NCBI RefSeq assembly: GCF_002214365.1
Contig: NZ_CP014854.1
Span: forward strand, 310,001-374,000
Length of the DNA stretch: 64,000 bases
DNA from: Thermococcus celer Vu 13 = JCM 8558
GTDB lineage: Archaea; Methanobacteriota_B; Thermococci; Thermococcales; Thermococcaceae
Direction of reading: 5' to 3'
The notes beneath the pieces are model-generated. The model had not been told where the DNA came from. It saw only the letters and a program-made list of their open reading frames with translations, and searched no databases. The position numbers and the translations under genes are program-made. This document shows positions 47,848 to 56,180 of the stretch, in pieces (the first letter of the stretch is position 1; the number at the start of each line of letters is the position of its first letter).

Positions 47848-47889
47848 GTTTTTAAATCTCAAAACTAAGTTTTGAACGCGACTTATAAA
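47848..47889. promoter_or_regulatory. Divergent thiC / thi4 promoter with a palindromic operator candidate
   Basis: TCAAAAC-TAA-GTTTTGA (47859-47875) is a perfect 7-base inverted repeat. It lies between the thiC TATA box (minus strand TTTAAAAAC, 47847-47855) and the thi4 TATA box (TTATAAA, 47883-47889). One protein bound here could control both transcripts. The genes on each side make the two halves of thiamine, so a thiamine-responsive repressor such as the archaeal ThiR type is the natural candidate, though none is encoded in the window. Confidence 0.6.
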
Positions 47890-47905
47890 CTTTGGGGTGG
47901 TGGGG

Positions 47906-48664
47906 ATGCTGAAGGACGTTGAGGTAAGCAGGGCGATAATCGAGGCCTACACGAAGGATATTCTTGACAGCCTCAAGCTCGACGTCGCGGTTGTGGGCGC
48001 GGGCCCGTCGGGCATGGTCGCGGCCTACTACCTCGCAAGGGGCGGGGCTAAGGTCGCCATCTTCGAGAAGAAGCTCAGCGTCGGCGGCGGAATCTGGGGC
48101 GGTGCAATGGGGTTCAACAGGATAGTGGTCGAGGAGAGCGCCCGGGAAATACTCGACGAGTTTGGAGTGGACTACGAAGAGTTCAAACCGGGCCTCTACG
48201 TGGCCGACGCGATTGAGGTCGCCACGACCATGGCCAGCAAAACGGTGAAGGCCGGGGTGAAGGTCTTCAACATGGTAGAGGTCGAGGACCTCGTGGTCAA
48301 GGACGGCCGCGTTGCCGGGGTGGTCGTGAACTGGACGCCCGTGAAGATGACAGGTCTTCACGTTGACCCGCTCACGGTGGAGGCTGAGTTCGTGATCGAC
48401 TCAACGGGTCACGGCGCCCAGATAACCGGACACCTGCTGAAAAGGGGGCTGATAGAGGAACTTCCGGGGGAAGGGCCGATGTGGGCCGAGATGGGCGAGA
48501 GGCTCACGGTGGAGCACACAAAAGAGGTCTTCCCGGGGCTCTACGTCACCGGAATGGCGGCCAACGCGGTTGCGGGCGCACCGAGGATGGGACCTATCTT
48601 CGGAGGAATGTTCCTGAGCGGGAGGAAGGCGGCCTTGGATATTCTCGAGAGGCTCGGGGTGTGA
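47906..48664 (+). CDS. thi4: Thiazole synthase, archaeal sulfide-dependent type
   Basis: A 252-residue FAD/NAD-fold enzyme making the thiazole half of thiamine from NAD and glycine. The nucleotide site is VAVVGAGPSGMVAAYYLA, with KKLSVGGGIWGGAMGFN and APRMGPIFGGMFLSGRKA. Where yeast Thi4 has the sulfur-donor Cys (CCMDP), this protein has His (GLHVDP), the feature of archaeal enzymes that use free sulfide and act catalytically. ATG 47906 follows GGGGTGGTGGGG. thiDN begins three bases after its stop. Confidence 0.95.
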   Translation: MLKDVEVSRAIIEAYTKDILDSLKLDVAVVGAGPSGMVAAYYLARGGAKVAIFEKKLSVGGGIWGGAMGFNRIVVEESAREILDEFGVDYEEFKPGLYVADAIEVATTMASKTVKAGVKVFNMVEVEDLVVKDGRVAGVVVNWTPVKMTGLHVDPLTVEAEFVIDSTGHGAQITGHLLKRGLIEELPGEGPMWAEMGERLTVEHTKEVFPGLYVTGMAANAVAGAPRMGPIFGGMFLSGRKAALDILERLGV

Positions 48665-48667
48665 GCC

Positions 48668-49963
48668 GTGGCCGTCCTGATAATAGCCGGCCTCGATACT
48701 GGCGGCGGGGCCGGGATAGCGACGGATGTGAGGACCGTTTCGGCCCTCGGCCTCCATCCCCTCCCCGTTGTCTCCGCCGTGACCTACCAGAACCCGGGAG
48801 GGGTCGGGGGCTACCACGTTCTTCCCCCGGAAGTCGTCCGCGAGGAGATAAGGGCCGTGGGGGACTCCTTCGAGATCGGGGCGGTTAAGGTTGGGATGCT
48901 CGGCAACGAAGAGGTCGTGAGAACCGTTGCAGGGGAGACGAGGCCCTTTTTGAGGGTGGTCGACCCCGTCCTTGCCTCCTCGACGGGCCATCCCCTGATA
49001 AATCCTGAGGGAATCGAGGCGCTGAAGGAGTCGCTGATCCCGGGTTCAGTGGTCACGCCGAACGTCCCCGAGGCTGAAAGGCTCACGGGGGTTAAGATAT
49101 CGGGCGTTGGGGACATGAGGGAGGCCGCGAGAACCCTCGTCGAGGAGTTCGAAGCCAGGGCGGCCGTCGTCAAGGGCGGACACCTCGACCTCACGGACGT
49201 CCTCTACTGGGAAGGGGAGTTTTACGAGTTCCGGGGCGAGAAGGTTAACGGATTCACCCACGGGACGGGTTGTGCCTTCTCCTCGGCCCTTGCATCTCTC
49301 CTCGCCCGGGGAATGGAGCTCCCGGAGGCCGTGAGAGGGGCGAAGCGTTTCGTCGAAACCGCGATAGGGTTCTCCTCTGCGGAGGGGAGGTGTGTCAACC
49401 CCCTCGCACCGCTTGAGGTCGACGCCGAACGCTGGAGAGCCTACCGGGAACTCAAAAAGGCGGTTGAGGGGCTCGTGGAGATGGGTGAGTTGCTGAACCC
49501 TTATATCCCTGAGGTGGGGACGAACTTCGCCCACTCCACCCCCCACGGGGAGGTCTTCGCCGTGAAGGGGAGGGTGGTGCGCTACGGGAAGACCGTAAAG
49601 CCCGTGGGCCCGGTCGAACCCGGCGCATCCGACCACCTGAGAAGGGCCCTCCTCAAGTTCCGCGAGTTCTACCCGGAGGTGAGGGCGGTCATCAACCTCC
49701 GCTACTCGAGTGAACTCATCGAGAGGGCGGAGAAAGGGGGTCTCACGGTCTCCTCCTACGACAGGCGCGAAGAGCCGGAGGAAGTCAAGGCCAAAGAGGG
49801 CGGGACGATTCCGTGGGGGATAGAGACGGCCGTACGGAAGAGCGGGAAGAGGCCCGACTTGATATATCACCTCGGCGACTGGGGCAAGGAGCCGATGGTC
49901 CTCGTGTTCGGGAAGAACCCGGCGGAGGTTCTTGGAAAGATCAGGATACTCCTGGGTGCTTAG
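48668..49963 (+). CDS. thiDN: Bifunctional HMP(-P) kinase / thiamine-phosphate synthase (ThiD-ThiN fusion)
   Basis: A 431-residue two-domain enzyme. Residues 1 to about 250 are ThiD, a ribokinase-fold kinase of the thiamine pyrimidine (LIIAGLDTGGGAGIATD, AVKVGMLGNEEVV, DPVLASSTGHPL, FTHGTGCAFSSALASLLARG). From about 260 to the end is ThiN (YIPEVGTNFAHSTPHG, GASDHLRRALLKFREFYPEV), the archaeal replacement of ThiE that joins pyrimidine and thiazole. GTG 48668 is the start. With thiC and thi4 this nearly completes the pathway to thiamine phosphate. Confidence 0.95.
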   Translation: MAVLIIAGLDTGGGAGIATDVRTVSALGLHPLPVVSAVTYQNPGGVGGYHVLPPEVVREEIRAVGDSFEIGAVKVGMLGNEEVVRTVAGETRPFLRVVDPVLASSTGHPLINPEGIEALKESLIPGSVVTPNVPEAERLTGVKISGVGDMREAARTLVEEFEARAAVVKGGHLDLTDVLYWEGEFYEFRGEKVNGFTHGTGCAFSSALASLLARGMELPEAVRGAKRFVETAIGFSSAEGRCVNPLAPLEVDAERWRAYRELKKAVEGLVEMGELLNPYIPEVGTNFAHSTPHGEVFAVKGRVVRYGKTVKPVGPVEPGASDHLRRALLKFREFYPEVRAVINLRYSSELIERAEKGGLTVSSYDRREEPEEVKAKEGGTIPWGIETAVRKSGKRPDLIYHLGDWGKEPMVLVFGKNPAEVLGKIRILLGA

Positions 49964-50012
49964 GAGGCCATCTGGCTCTTCTTCTATCCTTTCACTTGAT
50001 CATACCCGGGTT

Positions 50013-50615
50013 CTACAGGATGACACAGAGCAGATCGAAGAGGGCCGACCCGAACCAGTGGAGCAGGAAACTCGGGAGGAAGCTCTCGCTCTCCATGTCG
50101 AGCTTGGCGAAGACTATCCCCGCTATAAATGAGTACGGAACCTCCACCCAGGGCTTGCCGATATGGGCGAGGGCGTAGGGGACATCGTGGGCGATTATCC
50201 CGAGCCACTCGTTTCTCTCCGCGAGGGGGAAGAGCATGAAGCCCCTGTAAAACGCCTCGTTTGAGAGCATTATCACTCCCATCGCGAGCTCCTTGAGGAG
50301 GAAGTCGCCCCAGCCTGAATAGCCGAATATCGGGTAGTAGTTCTTCATGGACGGAATTCTCGTCCCGTAGAGGCTCAGGGGGACCGTCAGCAGGAACAGC
50401 ACCAGCGCCCACCTGTAACCCCCGCGTTTCCCGACCTTCATCCCGAGTTCCCGGGGTTTGAAGCCGAGCAGCAGCGCGAGGAGGAAGGGTAAGACGAGGT
50501 AGAAGAGGAGGTTGTAACCGGCCCACCTGAAGATGTCCCCGCCGCTACGGCGGACGAGGAGGATGAAGGGGAGCAGTGAAGAGTAGAGAACCCAGGGGTT
50601 TTTCCGGAGCCTCAT
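50013..50615 (-). CDS. CPBP-family intramembrane metalloprotease (CAAX-type)
   Basis: A 200-residue membrane protein with about six helices. The CPBP motifs are present: NEAFYRGFMLF (Glu and Arg), HDVPYALAHIG (His) and FLLHWFGSALFD (His), forming the glutamate/histidine metal site inside the membrane. Substrate unknown; these proteases process prenylated proteins or small peptides. ATG 50615 lies about 23-25 bases after a TATA-like CTTTTATTTCC with no ribosome site, so it is probably leaderless; a longer basic N-terminal frame upstream is the reverse of the FKBP tail. Convergent with thiDN. Confidence 0.8.
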   Translation of the reverse strand: MRLRKNPWVLYSSLLPFILLVRRSGGDIFRWAGYNLLFYLVLPFLLALLLGFKPRELGMKVGKRGGYRWALVLFLLTVPLSLYGTRIPSMKNYYPIFGYSGWGDFLLKELAMGVIMLSNEAFYRGFMLFPLAERNEWLGIIAHDVPYALAHIGKPWVEVPYSFIAGIVFAKLDMESESFLPSFLLHWFGSALFDLLCVIL

Positions 50616-50649
50616 GGATACGGGTTGAGGGGGAGGAAATAAAAGGTTT

Positions 50650-51696
50650 TCACTCCCCGTCCTGCCCTTCAGTTCCCCCGGCCTCTTCCGCGGCTTTCGC
50701 CTTCTTCTTGGTATTGCTCTTTCTGGTGGTCGCCCTTCTGGTCTTCCTGCCCTTGGTGCTCCTCTTTGGCTTTTTCTCGGGCCCCTCCTCTGTTCCTTCG
50801 GCCTCCGATTCCTCCGGTTCATCGTTTTTCTCCGCGGGGGTTTCCTCCATCTCTTCTGCTTCCCCTTTGGCCCCTTCCGTCTTTTCCTCGGCCCCTTCCG
50901 CCTCCTCAACGAGCGGCTCGCTGACCTCCTCCTCGAGCTCGACGACCTCCTTCTTCTCCCCTTCCTCGGGCTTGCCTTCTTCGGGCGGTTTGAGGAGCTC
51001 CTCGACGCCCGGCTTGAAGGTGACCTCCTCGTAGCCTATGAACTTGAGGTCGCTCTCGAGGAGTATCTCGCCGAGGACGAGGGTGTTCCTGTCGACCTCA
51101 TCGACGAGCTGGGAGAGGTCAACGGTGACGTCCTTCTCGCCGACCTCGATGACCACCTTTTCTGTATCGACCCTGGGCATGCGGAGCTCGATGAGAGCCT
51201 TGACCCTCTCGATTGGGTCCTCGATCTTCTCTATTACCTCGACCTCGTAGATCAGGTGCTTTCCGGCGTAGGGGTGGTTGAAGTCGACCCTCACGCGGCC
51301 CCCGCTGACGGTCATTACCTTGCCCTTGAGCTTCCTTCCGCTCTCGGTCTCAATCTCAACGGGCATTCCTGGGAGGGGGTAGATGCCCTGCCTCCTGAAC
51401 TGGCCGAGGGTGAAGGTCTTTATGAGCTTTGGATCGCGCCTGCCGAAGCCCTTCTCGGGCGGGATCTCGAGCGTGTACTTCTTCCCGACCTCGAGGCCCT
51501 CGAGCCTCTCGTCGAGGCCCTTAAGGACGTGGCCCGCTCCAACGGCTATCGGAACCGGGCCGTAAACACCCTTCTCGGAGTAGATGCCGGCTTCCTTGGC
51601 AACTTCCTCGAAGGTCGTGTCGAACACCTCACCGGTCTCCTTGACCCTTCCGGTGTAGTGAAGCTTTATGACGTCTCCCTTCTGAACCTTCATCAT
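50650..51696 (-). CDS. Long FKBP-type peptidyl-prolyl isomerase with low-complexity tail
   Basis: A 348-residue SlyD-like protein. Residues 1 to about 90 are the FKBP domain (VIKLHYTGRVKETGEVFDTT, VGAGHVLKGLDERLEG) and about 90-160 the insert-in-flap chaperone domain (FNHPYAGKHLIYEVEV). A further structured part to about 235 is followed by about 85 residues of Glu-rich sequence and a final Lys/Arg/Thr-rich tail (KKPKRSTKGRKTRRATTR). Usual archaeal long FKBPs are about 230-260 residues, so the tail is the odd part. GGAGG precedes ATG 51696. Confidence 0.9.
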   Translation of the reverse strand: MMKVQKGDVIKLHYTGRVKETGEVFDTTFEEVAKEAGIYSEKGVYGPVPIAVGAGHVLKGLDERLEGLEVGKKYTLEIPPEKGFGRRDPKLIKTFTLGQFRRQGIYPLPGMPVEIETESGRKLKGKVMTVSGGRVRVDFNHPYAGKHLIYEVEVIEKIEDPIERVKALIELRMPRVDTEKVVIEVGEKDVTVDLSQLVDEVDRNTLVLGEILLESDLKFIGYEEVTFKPGVEELLKPPEEGKPEEGEKKEVVELEEEVSEPLVEEAEGAEEKTEGAKGEAEEMEETPAEKNDEPEESEAEGTEEGPEKKPKRSTKGRKTRRATTRKSNTKKKAKAAEEAGGTEGQDGE

Positions 51697-51807
51697 CGTA
51701 ACCTCCCTTTCGTGCTCTAACCCCGATTGCGGGGGTCGGTTTTTAAGCTTTTGCGGAACCTAAAACCTAATAAAACGCCGGGGACAATCTGGGACGGTGG
51801 TGAGAGG

Positions 51808-53238
51808 ATGGCCATAAGAGTCTACAACACACTAACCAGGGAGAAGGAGGAGTTCAGGCCCATAAGGGAAGGCGAGGTCAGGATGTACGTGTGCGGCCCG
51901 ACGGTTTACGATTACACCCACCTCGGCCACGCCAGGACTTACATCGCCTTCGACGTCATCCGGCGGTACCTCGAGCACCGCGGTTACACCGTTTTAATGG
52001 TGATGAACTTCACCGACATAGACGACAAGATCATCAGACGGGCGAGGGAGACGGGGGAGGACCCGAAGGAGCTCGCCGAGAGGTTCCTTCGCTACTTCCT
52101 CGAGGACATGAGTGCCTTAAAGGTCAAGCCGGCCGACATCTACCCGCGCGTTACGGAGCACATCGAGGATATCATAGACTTCGTGAGGAAGCTTGAGGAG
52201 AGGGGCTACGCCTACGAGGGGAGCGACGGCGTTTACTTCGAGGTCGCGAAGTTCAGGGACTACGGAAAGCTCAGCGGGGTGAAGCTCGAGGAGCTAAGGA
52301 AGGGGGCGAGGGTCGAGCCCGGAGAGGGAAAGAGGAACCCGGAGGACTTCGCGCTGTGGAAGAAGGCCAAGCCCGGGGAACCGAAGTGGGAGAGCCCGTG
52401 GGGTGAGGGAAGGCCGGGCTGGCACATAGAGTGCTCCACGATGAGCACCAAGTACCTCGGCGAGAGCTTCGACATCCACGGAGGCGGTAACGATTTGATC
52501 TTCCCGCACCACGAGAACGAGATAGCCCAGACCGAGGCGTGCACCGGGCACCGCTGGGTGAACTACTGGCTCCACACGGGCTTCCTGATGGTGAACGGGG
52601 AGAAGATGAGCAAGAGCCTCGGCAACTTCGTGACGATAAGGGAGATGCTCGAGCGCTACGACCCGGAGGTCATCAGGCTCTTCGTCCTCCAGAGGCACTA
52701 CCGCTCGCCCCTCGACTACACGGAGGAGGGGATGGAGCACGCGAAGAACAACCTCGAGAGGCTCTACAACACCCTCGAGAACATCCGCGTGGCCATGGAG
52801 AAGGCCGAGGTATCCTTCAGGTGGGGGAAGGAGGAGTTCGAGGCCTACGAGGCCATCAGAGACGCGAGGGAGAAGTTCTACGCGGCGATGGACGACGACT
52901 TCAACACGGCCGAGGCGTTAAAGGCCGTCTTCGAGGTCAGCGGCGCCGTGAACAGGTACATAAGGGAAGTTGAGAGGCCGAAGGAGAGCGTCCTCCGCAA
53001 GGCCCTTGAGTTCTTCAAAACCATCAGCGAGGTCTTCGGGCTCTTCGAGGACTACTTCAGGGAGCGGAAGGCAGGAGACGAGGAAGCTTTGATAGGGCTC
53101 CTCGTGGACGTGCGCGCTAAACTCAGGAAGGAGAGGAACTTCGCCCTGGCGGACGAGATAAGGGCCAGACTGAGGGAGCTCGGCGTCCAGCTCGAGGACA
53201 CGCCCGAGGGCACGGTGTGGAAGAGGGTCAGGGTCTGA
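51808..53238 (+). CDS. cysS: Cysteinyl-tRNA synthetase
   Basis: A 476-residue class I synthetase. The signatures are YTHLGHARTYIAF (HIGH type) after the zinc-ligand YVCGPTVYD, with further ligands in WHIECS and FPHHENEIAQ, and EKMSKSLGNF. ATG 51808 follows GGTGGTGAGAGG. It is monocistronic, divergent from the FKBP gene. Confidence 0.97.
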   Translation: MAIRVYNTLTREKEEFRPIREGEVRMYVCGPTVYDYTHLGHARTYIAFDVIRRYLEHRGYTVLMVMNFTDIDDKIIRRARETGEDPKELAERFLRYFLEDMSALKVKPADIYPRVTEHIEDIIDFVRKLEERGYAYEGSDGVYFEVAKFRDYGKLSGVKLEELRKGARVEPGEGKRNPEDFALWKKAKPGEPKWESPWGEGRPGWHIECSTMSTKYLGESFDIHGGGNDLIFPHHENEIAQTEACTGHRWVNYWLHTGFLMVNGEKMSKSLGNFVTIREMLERYDPEVIRLFVLQRHYRSPLDYTEEGMEHAKNNLERLYNTLENIRVAMEKAEVSFRWGKEEFEAYEAIRDAREKFYAAMDDDFNTAEALKAVFEVSGAVNRYIREVERPKESVLRKALEFFKTISEVFGLFEDYFRERKAGDEEALIGLLVDVRAKLRKERNFALADEIRARLRELGVQLEDTPEGTVWKRVRV

Positions 53239-53326
53239 TCCCTCGCCCTTTTTGCCGTATTTTTGTCAAAGCTACGGGCGCAACGCTTAAATATGACCTT
53301 CCCTTTGCTCCGTTAAGGGAAATCCA

Positions 53327-53974
53327 ATGAAGAAGTTTCCGGTTTACCTCGCTTCTTGGGACGACATAGAAAGGTGGGCGAAGGAAGGCGCATGGAAGGT
53401 TCTGGAGGACGGCTGGAGGCCGGACGTCGTAGTGGGCCTCGCGAGGGGCGGTTGGGTTCCGGCGAGGCTCTACTGCGACTACCTCGGGGTAAAGGACCTC
53501 GTCAGCCTGAAGGTCGAGCACTGGGGAGTGACGGCCACGCCCGACGGGAAGGCGAAGCTCAAGTACGGCAGCAACTACGACCTCGGCGGGAAGAGGGTTT
53601 TGATAGTGGACGACATCAGCGACACCGGCGAGAGCCTCACCCTGGCCAGGAACTACGTGGAAGGGCAGAAACCGGCGGAGATAAGGGTCGCGACGCTCCT
53701 CACCATAAAGGGCTCGCGCTTCAGGCCCGACTACTACGGCGAGGAGATCGACTGGACCTGGATAGTCTTCCCCTGGAACTTCGTTGAGGACATCATAAAC
53801 CTGACCAACAACCTCTTCGAGGAGAAGGAGGCCCTGACCGCCGACGAGATAATCGACCTCCTCAAGGAGCTCCACGGGATCGAGGTTCCTAAGGGGAAGC
53901 TCGAGGAGGCCCTCCAGATGGCCGAGAGAAGAAAGGTTTTTAAGTTCCGGGAGGGTGCCTGGCGTAGGGCCTGA
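53327..53974 (+). CDS. Phosphoribosyltransferase-domain protein
   Basis: A 215-residue protein. Residues 1 to about 150 are a type I phosphoribosyltransferase fold with GLARGGWVPARLYCDYLG and the PRPP site VLIVDDISDTGESL; about 65 further residues form a helical C-terminal extension. Related to the COG2236 purine-type group; the base is not known. It is longer than the other phosphoribosyltransferase in the window (32746-33207). A TATA-like CGCTTAAATATG (about 53285) precedes it. Confidence 0.85.
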   Translation: MKKFPVYLASWDDIERWAKEGAWKVLEDGWRPDVVVGLARGGWVPARLYCDYLGVKDLVSLKVEHWGVTATPDGKAKLKYGSNYDLGGKRVLIVDDISDTGESLTLARNYVEGQKPAEIRVATLLTIKGSRFRPDYYGEEIDWTWIVFPWNFVEDIINLTNNLFEEKEALTADEIIDLLKELHGIEVPKGKLEEALQMAERRKVFKFREGAWRRA

Positions 53975-53992
53975 GGCCCGGGGAGTGATACC

Positions 53993-54313
53993 TTGGACCG
54001 GAAGGAGAAGCTCGAGGAGATCAGGAACCACAGCGTCTACGCGCGGGAGATCTACGACATGCACAGCGAGAGCATAGACGGCGTTCTTGAGGACTACGAC
54101 GGCCTGAAGGAGAACTACCTGAACGACCACCCGAGGGCGAGGATAGTGCGCATAGTCTTCAACGAGGACAACGGCCTCCCGCTGGCGATAGAGTTCAACA
54201 GGAAGGACGACAGCTTCAAGGGCTTCACGATAGCCATCGGCAAGCCCCACATCAGGAGCGACGGACACGGAAGGGAAGAAGAGAAAAACCCTCAGGAAGA
54301 AGCGAGCGGCTGA
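53993..54313 (+). CDS. Small protein of unknown function downstream of the phosphoribosyltransferase
   Basis: A 106-residue acidic protein (KLEEIRNHSVYAREIYDMHS, RARIVRIVFNEDNGLPLAIE) with TTG 53993 as start after GGGGAGTGAT. It lies 18 bases after the phosphoribosyltransferase stop, likely in one transcript. Its 3' end overlaps the end of the convergent DUF4932 gene by 22 bases. No family recognised. Confidence 0.65.
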   Translation: MDRKEKLEEIRNHSVYAREIYDMHSESIDGVLEDYDGLKENYLNDHPRARIVRIVFNEDNGLPLAIEFNRKDDSFKGFTIAIGKPHIRSDGHGREEEKNPQEEASG

Positions 54314-56079
54314 ACGTAGAAGGCCATCTCGATTCCTTTTTCACTCCATACCTCGTAGCTCGAGAGGTAGTACGTCGGATTCTGGAAGAGGGCCGTCAGA
54401 TCCCTGTCCTCGCCGGCCACCCAGACGATGTAGTTCTCCGGGTCGTTCAGGTTCCGGACGGCCATCACCACCGCCTCCCCCGTGACGTTTCCGAGTTCTC
54501 CCGTTTTCACAGGATCGGCCTCGTCCGCCGTCAGGAGGTAGGACTGGATGCTCCAGTTGGCGTTCTTCTCCAGAACCCAGTGGCTCCCCCCGACCGGAAC
54601 GAACCTCAGCGGGAACTCCTCGTCCAGCTCATCGACGACGGCGTTCGAGTAGGGGCCGCCAACGAGAACGAGGTTCTCCCTAAACTCCTCCTCCGTCAGG
54701 TTGACGTCGGCCTTGACGGTTATCTCCACGTTTCCGTCCCAGTCCGAGTAGAAGGCTCTCAGGTTGTCGGCTATGAGCTCGGCGGTCTCCCTGTCGCGTT
54801 CCGTCCCCGTCGGGTCCGGGTTCCGCGTTCCGTAAACGACCACCACCTTTCCGGTGACGGCCCCCCTATCGAAGGCCATCAGTGGCGTTATCGGCACCCT
54901 CTCCTGGAAGAGGGTCTCCGCCTTCTCGGGGGGAATCCTACTTGAGAGGTCGTCCAGCATATCGCCGACGTAATCACCGATTGGAACGCCGTTCTCCCTG
55001 CTCATCCCCGCGTACTTCCAGTAAAGCTCCACCATGTCTCCCATCCAGAACTCGCCCCAGCCCCTCTGCAGCCAGAGCGATAGGGAAACGTAGTCCGGGT
55101 CAACGTTGGAGAGGGCAAAGTCCGCCCAGCCGTCCGCGAACCCCTCGTATATCATCATGTCGTCCCACCAGAAGTGTAAGTCGTACCTCGCGAGATAGGG
55201 CATGTGCCCCTCGATGGTGTCCTCGAGGTACCGCAGGGAGTGCGTTTTCTCGGAGGAATCGAGGGCGGGGACGGTCACGTCGTGGCCGAGCTCGTGGTAG
55301 ACGAAGCTCAGGTATATCAACCTGTCGAGACCCGTGTTGTTCAGGTAATCCCTGTTGAGGGGCAGGCCGAACATCGTGTCCCTCGCGGTTCTGTAGCTCC
55401 ACAGGGTTCTCTGGGCGTCGCGCCTCACGAGCGGTACCATCCCACCCGCGCCGTATACCTGGACGCCGTCCTTAACCGGGTTGAAGCTGTGGCCGTGTAC
55501 GGCGACGAGGAAGGGGTGCTTGAACTCGAAGCGCACGTTGGAGAGATCCAGGTAAGGCCCCATGAACTCATCAGGGGGCAGGAGTGAGAGCGCACCCTCG
55601 TATATCCTCAGGTCCTCGTCGTAGTAACCCCTGTGGCTTTCGTAGAACTCCATGAAGTGGCTCCTCTCCGCGAAGTCCCTTAACGCCCGGATGAAGTCGA
55701 GGGTCCACCTGTCCCCGATGTTTTCCCCGGGGTTAAGCTCCGGGGGCTTTGTGCAGAGCAGGAGCTCGTCCTCGAGGTAGTACAGCCTCATGTCCCTCTC
55801 GGATACGCTCTCTGAGTTCCCCAGGTAATCCCTGAGCATGCCGACAGCCGGATGGTTCCTGTATGGGCCAAAGTACCGGTCAACGTCATCGAGATAGCCG
55901 CCTCTCTCGATAATGAACGGGTCGTTCCTTCCGAAGGCGAGGTAGTAGACGATGCTTAAGAGCTCGGAGTTGGGGTTTATCTCAACGCTGACTTTCCCCG
56001 TCACGTTGGTGCCGGTGACCCCCGGAGAGAGGGCCGTTATCAGGAGCGCCAGGATTATTAAAACTCCAAGTCGTCTCAT
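54292..56079 (-). CDS. Secreted DUF4932-type protein with zinc-protease-like HELGH motif
   Basis: A 595-residue secreted protein. Signal peptide (RRLGVLIILALLITALSPGV), then a helical region and HELGH at residues 262-266 (VYHELGHDVTVPALDS), with a downstream EGFADGWADF that may give a third ligand, the layout of a gluzincin-like metalloprotease. The last 170 residues are alpha/beta (KVVVVYGTRNPDPTGTERDR, ENLVLVGGPYSNAVVDELDE), like the surface-anchoring or C-terminal modules of archaeal S-layer-type proteins. ATG 56079 follows GGTGGA. Peptidase activity is inferred. Confidence 0.75.
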   Translation of the reverse strand: MRRLGVLIILALLITALSPGVTGTNVTGKVSVEINPNSELLSIVYYLAFGRNDPFIIERGGYLDDVDRYFGPYRNHPAVGMLRDYLGNSESVSERDMRLYYLEDELLLCTKPPELNPGENIGDRWTLDFIRALRDFAERSHFMEFYESHRGYYDEDLRIYEGALSLLPPDEFMGPYLDLSNVRFEFKHPFLVAVHGHSFNPVKDGVQVYGAGGMVPLVRRDAQRTLWSYRTARDTMFGLPLNRDYLNNTGLDRLIYLSFVYHELGHDVTVPALDSSEKTHSLRYLEDTIEGHMPYLARYDLHFWWDDMMIYEGFADGWADFALSNVDPDYVSLSLWLQRGWGEFWMGDMVELYWKYAGMSRENGVPIGDYVGDMLDDLSSRIPPEKAETLFQERVPITPLMAFDRGAVTGKVVVVYGTRNPDPTGTERDRETAELIADNLRAFYSDWDGNVEITVKADVNLTEEEFRENLVLVGGPYSNAVVDELDEEFPLRFVPVGGSHWVLEKNANWSIQSYLLTADEADPVKTGELGNVTGEAVVMAVRNLNDPENYIVWVAGEDRDLTALFQNPTYYLSSYEVWSEKGIEMAFYVQPLASS

Positions 56080-56180
56080 AAAATCCACCGGTGGTATTAA
56101 TGAACGGAACGTTTTAAAGTTTCCGCTGGCATTCGTGGGTTTTTTAAGTCCAACACGGGAGAGAATTTGGGTGACCTAAA

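Noticed and set aside
48185-48260. TPP riboswitch for thiamine genes
   Set aside because: Leaders of thiC and thi4 are too short to hold one, and no conserved thi-box sequence was recognised.
49046-49870. Minus-strand open frame of 274 codons
   Set aside because: Antisense of the thiDN gene; no protein-like motifs.
50616-50909. Basic N-terminal extension of the CPBP protease
   Set aside because: The extra 98 codons are the reverse of the FKBP tail; ATG 50615 has a promoter at the right distance.
53228-54268. Long minus-strand open frame (346 codons) opposite the phosphoribosyltransferase gene
   Set aside because: It is antisense to two well-supported genes, has no ribosome site and a Val/Leu/Pro/Arg-rich composition typical of the reverse of GC-rich codons.
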